Positions 54,285 to 64,000 of a stretch of DNA of 64,000 nucleotides are shown here, piece by piece. Made by a program: the position numbers and the translations under genes. The stretch is from Diploptera punctata. Lineage: Eukaryota > Arthropoda > Insecta > Blattodea > Blaberidae. Position 1 is the stretch's first letter, and each line of letters starts with the position of its first letter. The notes beneath the pieces were generated by a model. That model saw nothing but the letters and a program-made list of their open reading frames with translations. It had not been told where the DNA came from and made no database searches. The stretch covers positions 342,001 through 406,000 of the forward strand of contig JASPKZ010010239.1 in the NCBI GenBank assembly GCA_030220185.1, read 5' to 3'.

Positions 54285-54670
54285 GGTGTCCCAATCAAAC
54301 CTCGAACATTTTAATTAATCATAACTAACAAAGTATGCGGAATTATAAAATGAGGCCGTTATTTAACGAAACAGAAATTCAAAGAATGTTCATTGTTACA
54401 CACTAAAACACCTCTATATGTGCACCATTAGTATCACGAGCAATAAAGTCTGTATTCGATTTCGTGCCACTTTCTGTTCAACATGTCCATTGGTACTGTA
54501 GCAATTGTGCCAAGGATACTGGTTAGTAAATCATAAAGATCTTGCCGACACATTGTCTTTTACATACCCCCAGAGGAAGAAGTACAGTGGAGTGATATCT
54601 GGTGAACGTGGTGGTCAGCAAAATGATCTGCCGCGTCCAATCCACCTGTCTGGGAAGGATTCTATCAATC
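54285..54670 (-). pseudogene. Mariner-like transposase end with terminal repeat
   Basis: Minus strand from 54665: FPDRWIGRGRSF, stop, PPRSPDITPLYFFLWGYVKD, NVSARSL, then decayed. PPRSPD.TPLDFFLWGYVK is the third-catalytic-residue region of a mariner-type DDE transposase; the following Asp reads Tyr here. The element end is the inverted-repeat-like GGGTGTCCCAATCAAACCTC (54285-54310). Everything 5' of this is missing. The wording is that of transposases whose N-terminus carries the HTH seen at 60015. Confidence 0.75.
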
Positions 54671-55159
54671 AAAATCACAAATAATTTCAATAATATCATT
54701 AATTAAAAATGAATGATACTGAATGAAGATATATTTTCTGCCAGCATATCCGCTAATAAAATGGCAAATTATGCATTTACTTTAACACATTTATGAAGCG
54801 TAACACCTGCGTAAAAGTAATTTATTTAATATATATTTCGTATTTTCTTTAACGATAGCCATGCACTGGAAGTCAGTCGGTGACCGTACGAATGGCACAC
54901 AAATGTGAATGATTTGGGTTCCAGTTACGGCTAAATATTAAGCCTACCAGGATACAATTGCGGACTAAATATCTTGAAGTATCATATATATATATATCAA
55001 TGAGCAAACACCCGGGTGGAAACCTGGAATAAGAAAATAAGTTCATGATTTTGGTCCGGATCACTAATAATTGGTTCATCCATGGAAACTTTTACGAGAT
55101 TGATCGTGGCAACTTCTGAATATTGTAACTAAAGGATAATCAAAAAACTTACCAGTTAC
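54671..55159. other. Unassigned AT-rich sequence
   Basis: A short TA run at 54983. A possible B-box (GGGTTCCAGTTACGG, 54918) without a clear A-box. Confidence 0.3.
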
Positions 55160-55470
55160 AAAACGATAGTGATCAGTGTTTCTGACTACAGTTCAAGAGG
55201 TCCTGGATTCGATTCTCGATCAGAACATAGGATTTTTTCCTCAAAGGGAATTATTCCTGTGGTTGCCAATGGTCTGGAATTTAGGTTACGAACTCTCCTG
55301 GCGCTACATTGTCATTTATCACCCATCATATCTCCGGTAACATAACTACGCCTTCCAGGTGCCCGAACCTAAGAAATGGATTACAATTCCGCCAGTGCCA
55401 GAGAATAAAGCGAAAAATGTTATAAAATAAAAAGGCAACCTGGTGACATTGGACTAATAAATAAATAATT
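55160..55470 (+). mobile_element. SINE-like family G
   Basis: Head AGTGATCAGTGTTTCTGACT with GGATTCGATTCTCGATC as box B, then GATTTTTTCCTCAAAGGG, CCTGGCGCTACATTGTC, CCTTCCAGGTGCCCGAACC, CGCCAGTGCCAGAGAATAAA and GGCAACCTGGTGACATTGG, ending in AATAAATAAATAA. The second half recurs at 51475; the head may recur at 27368 (minus). Confidence 0.65.
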
Positions 55471-56339
55471 TAAAAACTAACAATTTCGCTCTCCTCATTA
55501 CCTTGCAATACGTTTTGAATCCAGTCTCAAACAAGCAGAAGAGTTGCTCTTAGAGAAGAAGGCTATATGTGATCCTAGTATCCGTTATTTCAAAGGATAT
55601 TGCTACTACTGGTACTACTAGTGGGCGACGATTACTGACACTGTCCACTGTGTCGCGTACTGGAATCAGTTATGGAACACTGGCAGCAAACACCTTCGTG
55701 GCTATTGAGATAGGGTTGGAACACTTAATCCTAGCCTCTTTGGCGGTAAATTGTGTTCTGCCAGTCGGATCGATGAATTAGAGTGAAATGTGGACATCCT
55801 CATCTTGGAACAGATCGTCGTAGACTGCACTGCCAACGAGGCAACAGTCTGAAAGCCGATAGCAAAGAATGAGTCTCCCTATCCCAGACAAGGTAGCTCA
55901 CGCATTTAATTTTGGTGAGTCCATCAATAGGGCTTGTACCTAGGAAATATGTTTAGATGGACAGAATGCTGCTGTGGCATATGCCATATATTGCGAATTA
56001 GATGGTTTATATGAAACATGATATGATAAAAGTGTTTATGAGAGTCGCAATATAGGAGAATTGAGCCACATCTTGAAGCTCAGAAACAGTATCTCCGCCC
56101 AAGGTTCGCATGTAGGCGCTAGAGACGCAATAACCTAAAAAAAAACAGTGTCATTACTTACGCAACTAGGAACTGGCATGGATCTCATAGCACACGTTGT
56201 AAAAGCAACACTGAAAGCTTCTATCTCAATCATAAGAAATCCTCTAAGGTGTCAGGGTCCAAAGGCTGGTTCTTGACTTTTACCTTGACTCAGAATTACC
56301 CATTCTCATACATTCTGGTTCCATCCTGTTCTATTCTTT
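55471..56339. other. Unassigned, somewhat GC-richer sequence
   Basis: Less AT-rich than the surroundings. The 70-codon frame 55569-55781 has no motif. It may derive from an element not recognised by eye. Confidence 0.3.
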
Positions 56340-56745
56340 TGTCTTCTTGTAAGCCCATGTTTCCCTTAACAGAAATTTATCCGCTCTCCCCCTACAGGGA
56401 AGAATTTGAAACATACTAATTTAGTTACACTTGTTTTCGTTTAGATGTCATTTGAGTGGTCCGTGCTGAGCGTTTCGCCTCATTTTGATATCTAGGAAAC
56501 CAAGATAGTACTAGGACGGGAAAATTCGGTAAATTTTGCTTAGAGGCCTTTTCAATCAGGCTTAAGGATTTTTTACGAGCCTGAAAGTCTTCAGACTCGG
56601 GACCCACGACTTAAAGTCCCTCTCGGAGGACTTGTTCCTTGGATTTTTCCATCCTAAAAAATCCATCAACCACGGCCGGGTTTGAACCCGCGACCCTCGG
56701 GACCAGAGGCAAGGAGCATAACCACTATTCCGCGGCCGGTCTATT
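56340..56745 (-). mobile_element. SINE family C, full length
   Basis: Minus strand: CGGAATAGTGGTTATGCTCC head, GGGTTCAAACCCGG box B, all middle parts incl. GGTCCCGAGTCTGAAGACTT, to GGGAAACATGGGCTTACAAG. Matches 34398-34803 throughout. Confidence 0.9.
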
Positions 56746-56767
56746 CTTTTGTACAAATTAAAATTCC

Positions 56768-57075
56768 ATCCATAGTAATTCTGCCCGAGGGCAGGTGTTT
56801 CACTCCTATCATAGCATTTTCATGCTATGCTTTGCAGCTTTACTAGGAAATTATAGGTGTGGTAGCTTCCCGTTGCTTTCCACACCGGTCAAGGATGATG
56901 ATGGTAATGATAAGGATGATGATGATGATGGCAGGGTGATTCTCGGGGACCGTTGGGCCCTAAGCATCCTGACATTTGTCTTACAGGCGAGGAAAAACCC
57001 CGAGAAAACCTCACCCAGGAGCCTGTCCCGACCGGGAATCGAACCCGGGTCCGCTGCGTGACAAGGCAGCACCAA
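56768..57075 (-). mobile_element. SINE family A, tail type 1, well preserved
   Basis: Minus strand: head GGTGCTGCCTTGTCACGCAG, GGTTCGATTCCCGGTCGGG, CCTGTAAGACAAATGTCAGG, CATCATCATCATCCTTATC, CCGGTGTGGAAAGCAACGGG, AGCATAGCATGAAAATGCTATG (eight-pair hairpin, GAAA loop) and CTGCCCTCGGGCAG. The first head bases are replaced by (TA)n at 57077-57115. The best reference for the tail structure. Confidence 0.92.

Positions 57076-57076
<1 letters not shown>

Positions 57077-57115
<39 letters not shown>
57077..57115. repeat. (TA)n microsatellite
   Basis: About 19 TA dinucleotides at the 5' end of the SINE. Confidence 0.97.
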
Positions 57116-57118
<3 letters not shown>

Positions 57119-58699
57119 CTGTGTATGTACTGTCTCTATTTTTATTGATTTCCTTCTGTTTTGTAATAGTACACTTTTTCACATTTGGCAGACCCTCTTT
57201 GTGTAAGATTGTTAAATAACTCAAAAGAAACTTCTCGTATCTCGGGAAGAAGACGACCGCAAGTGTAAAAAGTTTAGTGCCGAATTATTCACAATTACAG
57301 TTTTAAAAAAGGTACAGTAAATTAATTTTTCGATATGGACAGAATTGTATCCTGCCTGTAACCATTTTTTCTAAGAGATAGTAATCTTAACTCAATTTAT
57401 GATATTTTTACACTTGTGGCTCTCTTATTCCCAAGATGAGATATAATAAAACTCTTTAATTTTGTATAGGTCATTTGGAAATTTAAATTAAAACAATCTT
57501 TGCAAATTATTTTAAAAATAATATTGAGATTACATCAAAAGTAATGAAATAATATACATGCTTCTACTAGCATAATTAATTACAGAATCCGTGAAACTCA
57601 ATACAGCATTGCTGTTCAGAATAAGAAAATCAAACGAAAGACAAATCAATAATGTTCAACAGTAGCCTATGATCGTAAATAATTACTGATTCATTGAAGG
57701 AAGCGATCCATTCTGGACTACAATCCCCTATAATTATCATCTCCTCCTTCTTGCCATATATTAATCTCGTGTTCTGTTACGCACTGTAATTATTCTATGA
57801 ATCAATTCCAATCTGTCGAAGATGGTAAGTCACGTATATGATACATTGAACATTTGCAAATATAATAATAACCTCATGAAATGTCAATGTTCAGATACAA
57901 TTCAATAAATCTAAATATTTGATGCACGTATTTGGCTATTTGATTATTTATGACCTTTACATTGGACTTTCAATAATGTCTCATGCCAGTTAATTGTCTC
58001 GGACCGCAAGGAAAACACAATCATGTAAAACTGTAAGTTAAGTCATTATTGCATAATTTGACACAAATATAAGTGGTGATTTCTACTCGTTTCTTTTTCT
58101 ATTTTCTTGTAAAGAACATTAAATAAATTAAATCAATGTATCAATGTAAACAATATTAAATAATTAAATCAGTTGTTAATTTAAGGATTTTCTAATTTTA
58201 TTTAAAAATGTGGACTTTATTTAAAAAACTTTTGTTCATTAGATCTACAATTTATGAATTGTAAAATATATTAGTTAAATCACTCAAATCTTAAGAATTT
58301 AATTACTAAACTCATAGGAGTTTTTTTTACTTGTATATACAGTAATTCAATAAAATCTGATTAAATTTACCGTATCCGATTTATTAATTTCTAAATGTTC
58401 TGGAATGGTAGTTTTAATTTTTCATTGTTTAAACTTAAGTATTGAAATATATTTTATGTAATTTTATTTTTGAAGCTGTAAGACGTATTTTCAAAAAAAA
58501 TCTATTAGAACTGAAATTGAAAATTTGAAAATACATTAGTAATTAAAACATTAAATATGTAATTACAAACATCAAAGTTGTGTTATTCATATATTTTTAT
58601 TTAATACTGGGTATATTCTAAGATATTATACAATACGTCAGTTTTATTTAAAATAGCTGGCTAAAACTATTTGAATTTGTTTTTATTTTTATTTTAGAT
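57116..58699. other. Very AT-rich stretch, nothing recognised
   Basis: About 1.6 kb without a family match or coding motif; possibly unique sequence. Confidence 0.4.
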
Positions 58700-58805
58700 T
58701 ATTAAGTCCTACAGAAGGGACTTTATGCCGTGGATCCCGAGTCTGAATATTATCAGGCCGGTAAAATATCCTTAAGCATGAATAAAAAGACCTGTAAATA
58801 AAATG
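58700..58805 (+). mobile_element. SINE family C internal fragment
   Basis: AAGTCCTACAGAAGGGACTTT, GGATCCCGAGTCTGAATATT and CCTTAAGCATGAATAAAAAG equal the middle of family C, without head or 3' end. Confidence 0.75.
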
Positions 58806-58944
58806 TATGGACCTCATCATCATAGTTATTCCTTAGTTGCCTGCTAGATATCTCATTGGGTAGGTATGTTAACCGACATACTATATATGACATCTATGGG
58901 CAAATAAGCGTATCTAAATTAACTGGGTCTAGTAACTCCTAACA

Positions 58945-59215
58945 AAGTAGTAGTAGTAGAACTTTATTAGACTAAAAGTAAGATACATACAATGTTATTT
59001 ACAAATATGGGTCGCACGGGCAGTAAGCCGTACGTGCTGTTGACAGTCCGTTACAATAAAATAATATTTGATAATAGTATAAAGAAAAACAAAAAGAAAA
59101 CAATAATATTACAATTACATAAAGAAAACACAATATATTACTATTACATAATAATACAATAACATTATACATTAATTATGTAGAATTATTAAGAATTAGT
59201 GGTATTGCATTTTGA
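58945..59215 (-). mobile_element. LINE 3' end with (CTA)n tail, copy 1
   Basis: Minus strand: TGTAACGGACTGTCAACAGC, ACGTACGGCTTACTGCCCGT, GCGACCCATATTTGTAAAT, TAGTCTAATAAAGTTCTACT and (ACT)n. Copy 2 is at 59368. Only the 3' UTR is present. Clade unknown since no coding sequence is attached. Confidence 0.7.
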
Positions 59216-59367
59216 TAACATGTACAGAGTGTCCCAGATTGATGTATACACTCTTTGAAACGTTAATTTTCAGCAACAAAATGAGACAAATACAATTTTT
59301 GTTGTGTATGATCCACAAGGTACTGGAAAAGCATAGCAACACGATCATTGATCTTCATGTCTTTATA

Positions 59368-59996
59368 GTAGTAGTAGTAGGACTTTATTAGACAAAAAGT
59401 AAGATATTTACAATATTATTTACAAATATGGGTCGCACGGGCAGTAAGCCGTACGTGCTGTTGACAGTCCGTTACAATAAAGTAATAATTGGTACTAGTG
59501 TAAAGAAAAATAAACAAATACAGCAATAACATTACAATTACATAAAGAAAACACAATAAAAATATTACCATTAAATAATAACACAATAGCATTATACACT
59601 AAAAACATTAACATTACAATTACATGAAGAAAACACAATAATATTAAAGCATTTTAAAGAAAACACAATAATATTAAAGCATTATACACTAAAAACATTA
59701 ACATTACAATTACATAAAGAAAACACAATAATATTACAATTAAGTAATAACACAATAGCAATAACATTACAATTACATAAAGAAAACACAATAATAATAT
59801 TACAATTAAATAATAACACAATAGCATTATACACTAAAAACATTAACATTACAATTACATAAAGAAAACACAATAATATTACAATTAAGTAATAACACAA
59901 TAGCATTATACACTAAAAAAACATTAACATTACAATTACATAAAGAAAACACATTAATATTACAATTAAATAATAACACAACAGCATTATACACTA
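59368..59996 (-). mobile_element. LINE 3' end with (CTA)n tail, copy 2, inside fold-back
   Basis: Same 3' UTR as 58945-59215, with the (TAG)n tail complement at 59368. ATGTCTTTATA stands on both sides (59357-59367; 59997-60007): an 11-bp target-site duplication in the left arm. Its 5' part is a minisatellite. Confidence 0.85.
59531..59996. repeat. Minisatellite, six units of about 63-90 bp
   Basis: Each unit begins ATTACAATTACATAAAGAAAA and ends GCATTATACACTAAAAACAT or a shortened form; starts at 59531, 59614, 59703, 59766, 59848 and 59930. It lies inside the inserted LINE fragment. A single diverged unit exists in copy 1 near 59112. Confidence 0.85.
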
Positions 59997-60014
59997 ATGT
60001 CTTTATAAACAACA

Positions 60015-60173
60015 ATGGCGGCGAGATTATCATTAGATGAACGTAAGTGGATACTGAAACGTTATTGGAAAGTGGAGAATGTTGTTGAAGTGCAACGACG
60101 TTGGATGGTTGAATTTGGGACACCACCACCAACAAGGGTAACAATAACAAGACACTTATCTCGTATTCTTGTT
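60015..60173 (+). pseudogene. Transposase N-terminal HTH, left arm
   Basis: ATG at 60015: MAARLSLDERKWILKRYWKV, ENVVEVQRRWMVEFGTPPPT, RVTITR, then the frame crosses the palindrome centre and is meaningless. E...IL..Y....N...V.R.....FG..PP...TI.R is the helix-turn-helix start of insect mariner-like transposases (the DUF4817 type). Known proteins continue with RDKF and a catalytic domain, absent here. Confidence 0.75.
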
Positions 60174-60312
60174 ATTGTTACCCTTGTTGGTGGTGGTGTC
60201 CCAAATTCAACCATCCAACGTCGTTGCACTTCAACAACATTCTCCACTTTCCAATAACATTTCAGTATCCACTTACGTTCATCGAATGATAATCTCGCTG
60301 CAATTGTTGTTT
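60155..60312 (-). pseudogene. Transposase N-terminal HTH, right arm
   Basis: Mirror of 60015-60173: AARLSFDERKWILKCYWKVE, NVVEVQRRWMVEFGTPPPTR, VTITRIRDK. Here the RDK after the HTH is still present, then it crosses the centre. The start ATG is TTG. It differs from the other arm at about four residues or fewer, so the two arms share a recent origin or are kept alike. Confidence 0.75.
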
Positions 60313-60477
60313 ATAAAGACGTGAAGATCGATGGACGTGTCGCTATGCTTTTTCAGTGCCTTGTGGATCATAAACAACAAAAATCGTATTTCTGCTCATT
60401 TCGTTGCTGAGAAATAATGTTTCATAGAGTGCCTACATCTATTTGAGACACACTGTATTTATTCATGAATTAGTGTT

Positions 60478-61005
60478 GTTATTTTCCGCGTTTCGTCCAG
60501 AAATTTACCCACATTTATCCAATTTTCTGGATTTACCATTAACTCGTATCATGCCAATCTTTCACGATTTGAGTTTAGAAATCTTTCCGGTAATAACTGA
60601 CGCATCAAACATTCTAAATAATTATATTTTCCTAATATATGTATCTCGTCTTCAAAGCTCCCGCACATTGGACATATTCGCATATCGAGATCGTCGTTAA
60701 TTTTTAGAAATTTCCATGCCCCTAACATGTTTTAGGTTTCTTTGTAAAAAAACAATGAGCGTTTTCCCGTACATTCGGCGAAAATATCTTGTTGGTTTAT
60801 ATCTACGTACCTCCTCCTTAATTTTTCTCCACACATTCTTGCGATTTTCAGTCCCTTTTTCCTATACCCAATCCATCCCAATCTTTTGGAGTTCTCTCTT
60901 AACCTCGTCTCTCCAGAATTTCACATCTTTGTTTCTAATTTGGTGGTCGCAAATTGCTCTGAGCATTGTTTGTTCACCTTGGATTACCCGCAACCAGTCT
61001 AACAA
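60478..61005 (-). pseudogene. Non-LTR RT C-terminal domain with zinc-knuckle relic
   Basis: Minus strand: IRNKDVKFWRDEVKRELQKI, a frame change, KNVWRKIKEEVRRYKPTRYF, then from about 60735 NMLGAWKFLKINDDLDMRIC, PMCGSFEDEIHILGKYNYLE, CLMRQLLPERFL and, past a stop, NPENWINVGKFLDETRK. CP.CG..ED..H.L..C is the Cys/His finger found at the end of several non-LTR polyproteins. The rest of the element is missing. Confidence 0.6.
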
Positions 61006-61984
61006 AGTAGAGGCTAAGGCTCAATATTGGGCTAAGCTATTGTAGATGCAGGGAGATATATTATCTTGTGATAATAGAATTTAATTTCAGTAATACCGTC
61101 TAATATTATAAATCCAACCCTACATATCATTTCAAATGTTTATTGTAAAATCCATTATTAATATTACTATCGTTTATTATTATTATTGCACTGGGCGCGC
61201 GGCTATAGAGGATTTACTCATATGTTTTGTTACACTCATAGCAGCATCCAGCTCATAACTATCAGTGCTATTTATAATTCTTTGCCCGGGCCCATCAGCG
61301 GCAAAGATTGATTCATCTTTCCTATATAGATTCATAAATATATATTAATTACTAATAATTCCTGAAACCCACTGTAGTAATTTATGATTCGTTGTTAAAC
61401 TCAGTATACTATTTTCAACCATGAAAGCTAGACGGGAAAGGGGAGCTAATATAACTTTGAGAAGGCTCGTAAACAGGAATTATACAAGACAGCTGTAGCA
61501 TAGCTAGCAAATACAATAATTAGACATTCTTGTTTACTTAAAATACGATTTAATATTTCAATTGTACGTCTGAAGTTGAAAAATGAAAATATATTAAACA
61601 TAAACAATATTTTATCATTCCAAAGTTAAAGAAAAACAATAATAATAACAAAAGTAACAATCTTTATACACTCAAACACCCATGCATACCTTTTTAGTCC
61701 TGCCTAGGGTACCCTACCCTGGCTTGTCGGACCAAACTCAAAATACGCAGCTCTCCTGGAGCTTGCGTCCTTCAGACGATAACCAAGTGTTCGAAAGAAA
61801 TGTATGATCGAATGATACAGTTTACGACTTGTCTGGCCTATTTGACTGTTCCGATGTAGAGGGGAAGTTGCGCACTACAAACAGAGCAAAGGGAAGGGTA
61901 GGAAGGAGAGTGGGAGTAGACACAAAGAGAAAGTAAATTGACATAGTTCATTAATCTCACTGTAGAGGGAGGATAACAGCACAG
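61006..61984. other. Unassigned sequence
   Basis: GC-richer patches at 61190-61300 and 61700-61800 (CTGCCTAGGGTACCCTACCC) were not placed; no coding motif. Confidence 0.3.
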
Positions 61985-62084
61985 ATGTTTCGTACCGAAA
62001 TATCACTTTCGGTACATTATTATTGTTATTATTATTATCTTTAATATTATTATCATCATCATTCATATTATTATTATGCCTCGA

Positions 62085-62147
<63 letters not shown>

Positions 62148-62155
62148 AATATTAT
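61985..62155. repeat. Interrupted (ATT)n microsatellite
   Basis: ATT triplets with ATC variants at 61985-62085, then a pure run at 62088-62145. Confidence 0.95.
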
Positions 62156-62199
62156 TCAGATCAACAATAAAAATAAGTCACTTTATGTCTAATCCCACT

Positions 62200-62640
62200 C
62201 TAATGGAATGTAAGGTTTTCTCTATACATAACCGTCTCTCTCCCATTATTGATAGCTCTACTTGTTATGTGAAACTCGCTACTTGAGACTTACTGAGATA
62301 GGAACTGTCGGGAGAGAATTTGTGACTCTGGATCACGTAATACTTTTTTCACCCTACATGGGAATGAGAGTTTCTCTGAATGAGTGATCAGCTAAATTCT
62401 GAGCCACCTCCAAGACAGCACGAACATTTAAGACAAAACTCGCAATTCACTCGCTCATTTATACTGGACACGGTGAATATAATATGGATGATTATGTTGG
62501 CATGATTTTATTCGGGTAATTTTAATAGGTCTTAAATTTTCCTAACTTTTCTTCCGGCGTGTAGCGAACGGGGATCGAAGCCAAGACCGCTGGGTATTAT
62601 ACAATGAGTTTTCACTAAACCACAAATGTGGCCAGAATTA
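62200..62640 (-). mobile_element. SINE family A, tail type 2, oldest copy
   Basis: Minus strand: CCACATTTGTGGTTTAGTGA head, GGCTTCGATCCCCG, a decayed body, then CATGTAGGGTGAAAAAAGTA, GATCCAGAGTCACAAATTC. Same module order as 1700 and 15575. Confidence 0.65.
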
Positions 62641-64000
62641 ATATTTCAAGGAAACATTTTAAATATATCCATATTTTACATTTTTTACAAGGCATTGCAC
62701 ATATTTCCTAAGGAACTTTTTATTCGGTTTGTGATAAAGATAAGAGGAAGCTACTGAATTTAATATTCCTTCATAAAGCATATAATCAACTTCTTCTGTC
62801 CTCCATCTTATATTAAAGAAGTATAAAAAAAATCTTATACAAAATTGAAAAGCTCAGTCGTTAAACAGTATAATGACAAGAACATTATTTTTCCCAACTG
62901 TGTTTGACCGAATAAAGTGCAAATTTTGTATTAACACATTTCATGACTGGACATGGTAAATTTGAACATTTTTTGGAACGATTTAAAATAGGTGAAACTA
63001 TCAGATGAATTCCAGCCAGACTATCTCACAGCTGTTATTTGAGTGTCTCGCATTTTATTCCAAAATACATGAATTTATTAAAAAAATTGATAATTGCCAA
63101 AATATATTTCAACTGCCTTTGTTAAATATTTTATGTAAGAAATGCTGCTATAGGAAGCTGGGTGGCTTTATTTACCATATGTTTAAGAGATTTTGAGTTA
63201 GTTTTGATTTGTTGGTTAATTTATTTACTTATTCATATTACATTACATTATTATTGATATGTAACGCTAGAAATGAAGCATAATCTAAATTAATGTAAAT
63301 AATTAATTGTATTTTAACTACAACCTTAACATACCGGATGTTGAAATAGGATTCACATTATGGAGATTCAATAATAATGATAATAATAATAATAATAATA
63401 ACAATAATAATAATAATAATAATAAACGTATATGAGAAAAAATCAAAACTCTTACTTATATTGATTTCTTAAAATACATTTGTTAACTATAGTCATGCAG
63501 ACTTTTAGACATAAGGTACAATTATTGACAAAAGAAAGAACGCATAACTTCAATCTTGCAAATCGCTTCACGTCACCAACTTTTTTTTTACCAGTTCTGC
63601 GTGACTTTTACAGAGAGGATAATGTGATTCTAGATAATCATTATATATATATATATATATATATATATTACAATACGTTATAGCTAGGCTTTATTATAAA
63701 ATAACTTCAATAAAAAAATAATCTGACCAGAAGAATCAGCAGAAACAGGATGTATCTGTTGCAAACCAGAACTCGCAGCGTTTTCACAACTATGGTTAGA
63801 TATTATTATTACATTAGTATCTGTGTCATTTTTATTTCACTGTGTTGATTAGAGTATCGCTATTATTTTTCGATTAATCTTCGTTTTAATATTTGATATA
63901 GCTTTAGTCAGATGTTGATGAAGCTCAAGATCATTTTCATGCGTCATAAATGTAGACATTTATGTTTGGATCAAAATGGACCCCACTCCAAGCTGTTTTA
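62641..64000. other. AT-rich end of window
   Basis: Only microsatellites recognised: (AAT)n at 63373-63424 and (TA)n at 63640-63668. The open frames 63005-63196 and 63480-63683 show no motif. Confidence 0.4.

Larger units (their letters stand above)
59225..60455. mobile_element. Fold-back Tc1/mariner-type element, head-to-head 5' ends
   Basis: Ends: CAGAGTGTCCCAGATTGATG (59225) and, on the minus strand from 60455, CAGTGTGTCTCAAATAGATG, each flanked by TA, the usual target of this superfamily. From both ends the same order follows inward: GCAACAAAATGAGA, TGATCCACAAGG, GTCTTTATAAACAACAAT, an HTH coding start, and AACAAGGGTAACAATAACAAG, meeting near 60163. So the element is one palindrome of about 600 bp, split by a LINE fragment at 59368-59996. 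Confidence 0.82.

Noticed and set aside
59682..60150. Minus-strand frames with repeated CNCN/FSLCN peptides
   Set aside because: Translation of the minisatellite at 59531-59996.
60015..60257. 80-codon plus frame taken as a whole protein
   Set aside because: Only the first half is transposase-like; the second half is the other arm read antisense.

Overview
This is AT-rich animal DNA, most likely from an insect with a large, repeat-laden genome. The C-termini of its non-LTR reverse transcriptases (blocks of the type KPEGKRPVGRPRMRW and GRRNVGRPHRRW) are of a kind common in cockroaches, termites, locusts and other insects; species cannot be fixed from the window. I found no convincing host gene. 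Almost everything recognisable is a transposable element or its relic, separated by AT-rich DNA with short chance ORFs and many microsatellites.

Non-LTR (LINE) relics are the main protein-coding material. A family with an (AAGT)n tail and a C-terminus ending in MNLRV occurs at about 17.2-17.8, 21.3, 25.3-25.7, 30.5-32.3 (split), 32.9-33.2, 33.5-33.8 and 35.5-36.9 kb; the last copy keeps a YADD catalytic box. A second group with (GAA)n or (GAT)n tails lies at 12.6-13.2, 16.1-16.9, 20.5-21.0, 25.2-26.0 (split), 28.2-28.7, 29.9-30.5 and 44.4-45.1 kb. Others lie at 4.3-4.8, 5.6-5.9, 24.9-25.2, 43.0-44.4 (FADD box), 47.3-47.6 and 60.5-61.0 kb.

Short tRNA-like repeats (SINEs) form several families, here called A (shared head and body, two alternative 3' tails), C, D, E, G and H. 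A Penelope-like element with a GIY-YIG endonuclease sits at 8.8-9.7 kb inside inverted terminal repeats, and related fold-back repeats recur at 4.0, 9.9, 34.1 and 51.7 kb. Hammerhead-like CTGATGA/GAAAC motifs occur at 5.35 and 47.8 kb.

DNA transposons: a complete but dead Tc1-like element (30826-32279), a decayed mariner-like end (54.3-54.7 kb), and a 59225-60455 fold-back made of two head-to-head 5' ends of a Tc1/mariner-type element with an HTH coding segment, one arm interrupted by a LINE fragment carrying a minisatellite.

Insertions are heavily nested: LINE in SINE (16.1-17.1 kb), LINE in LINE (25.2-26.0 kb), Tc1 in LINE (30.5-32.3 kb), Penelope-like repeat in SINE (13.35-13.9 kb), LINE in fold-back transposon (59.2-60.5 kb). 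In several cases target-site duplications or rejoining flanks are visible, so the order of events can be read.
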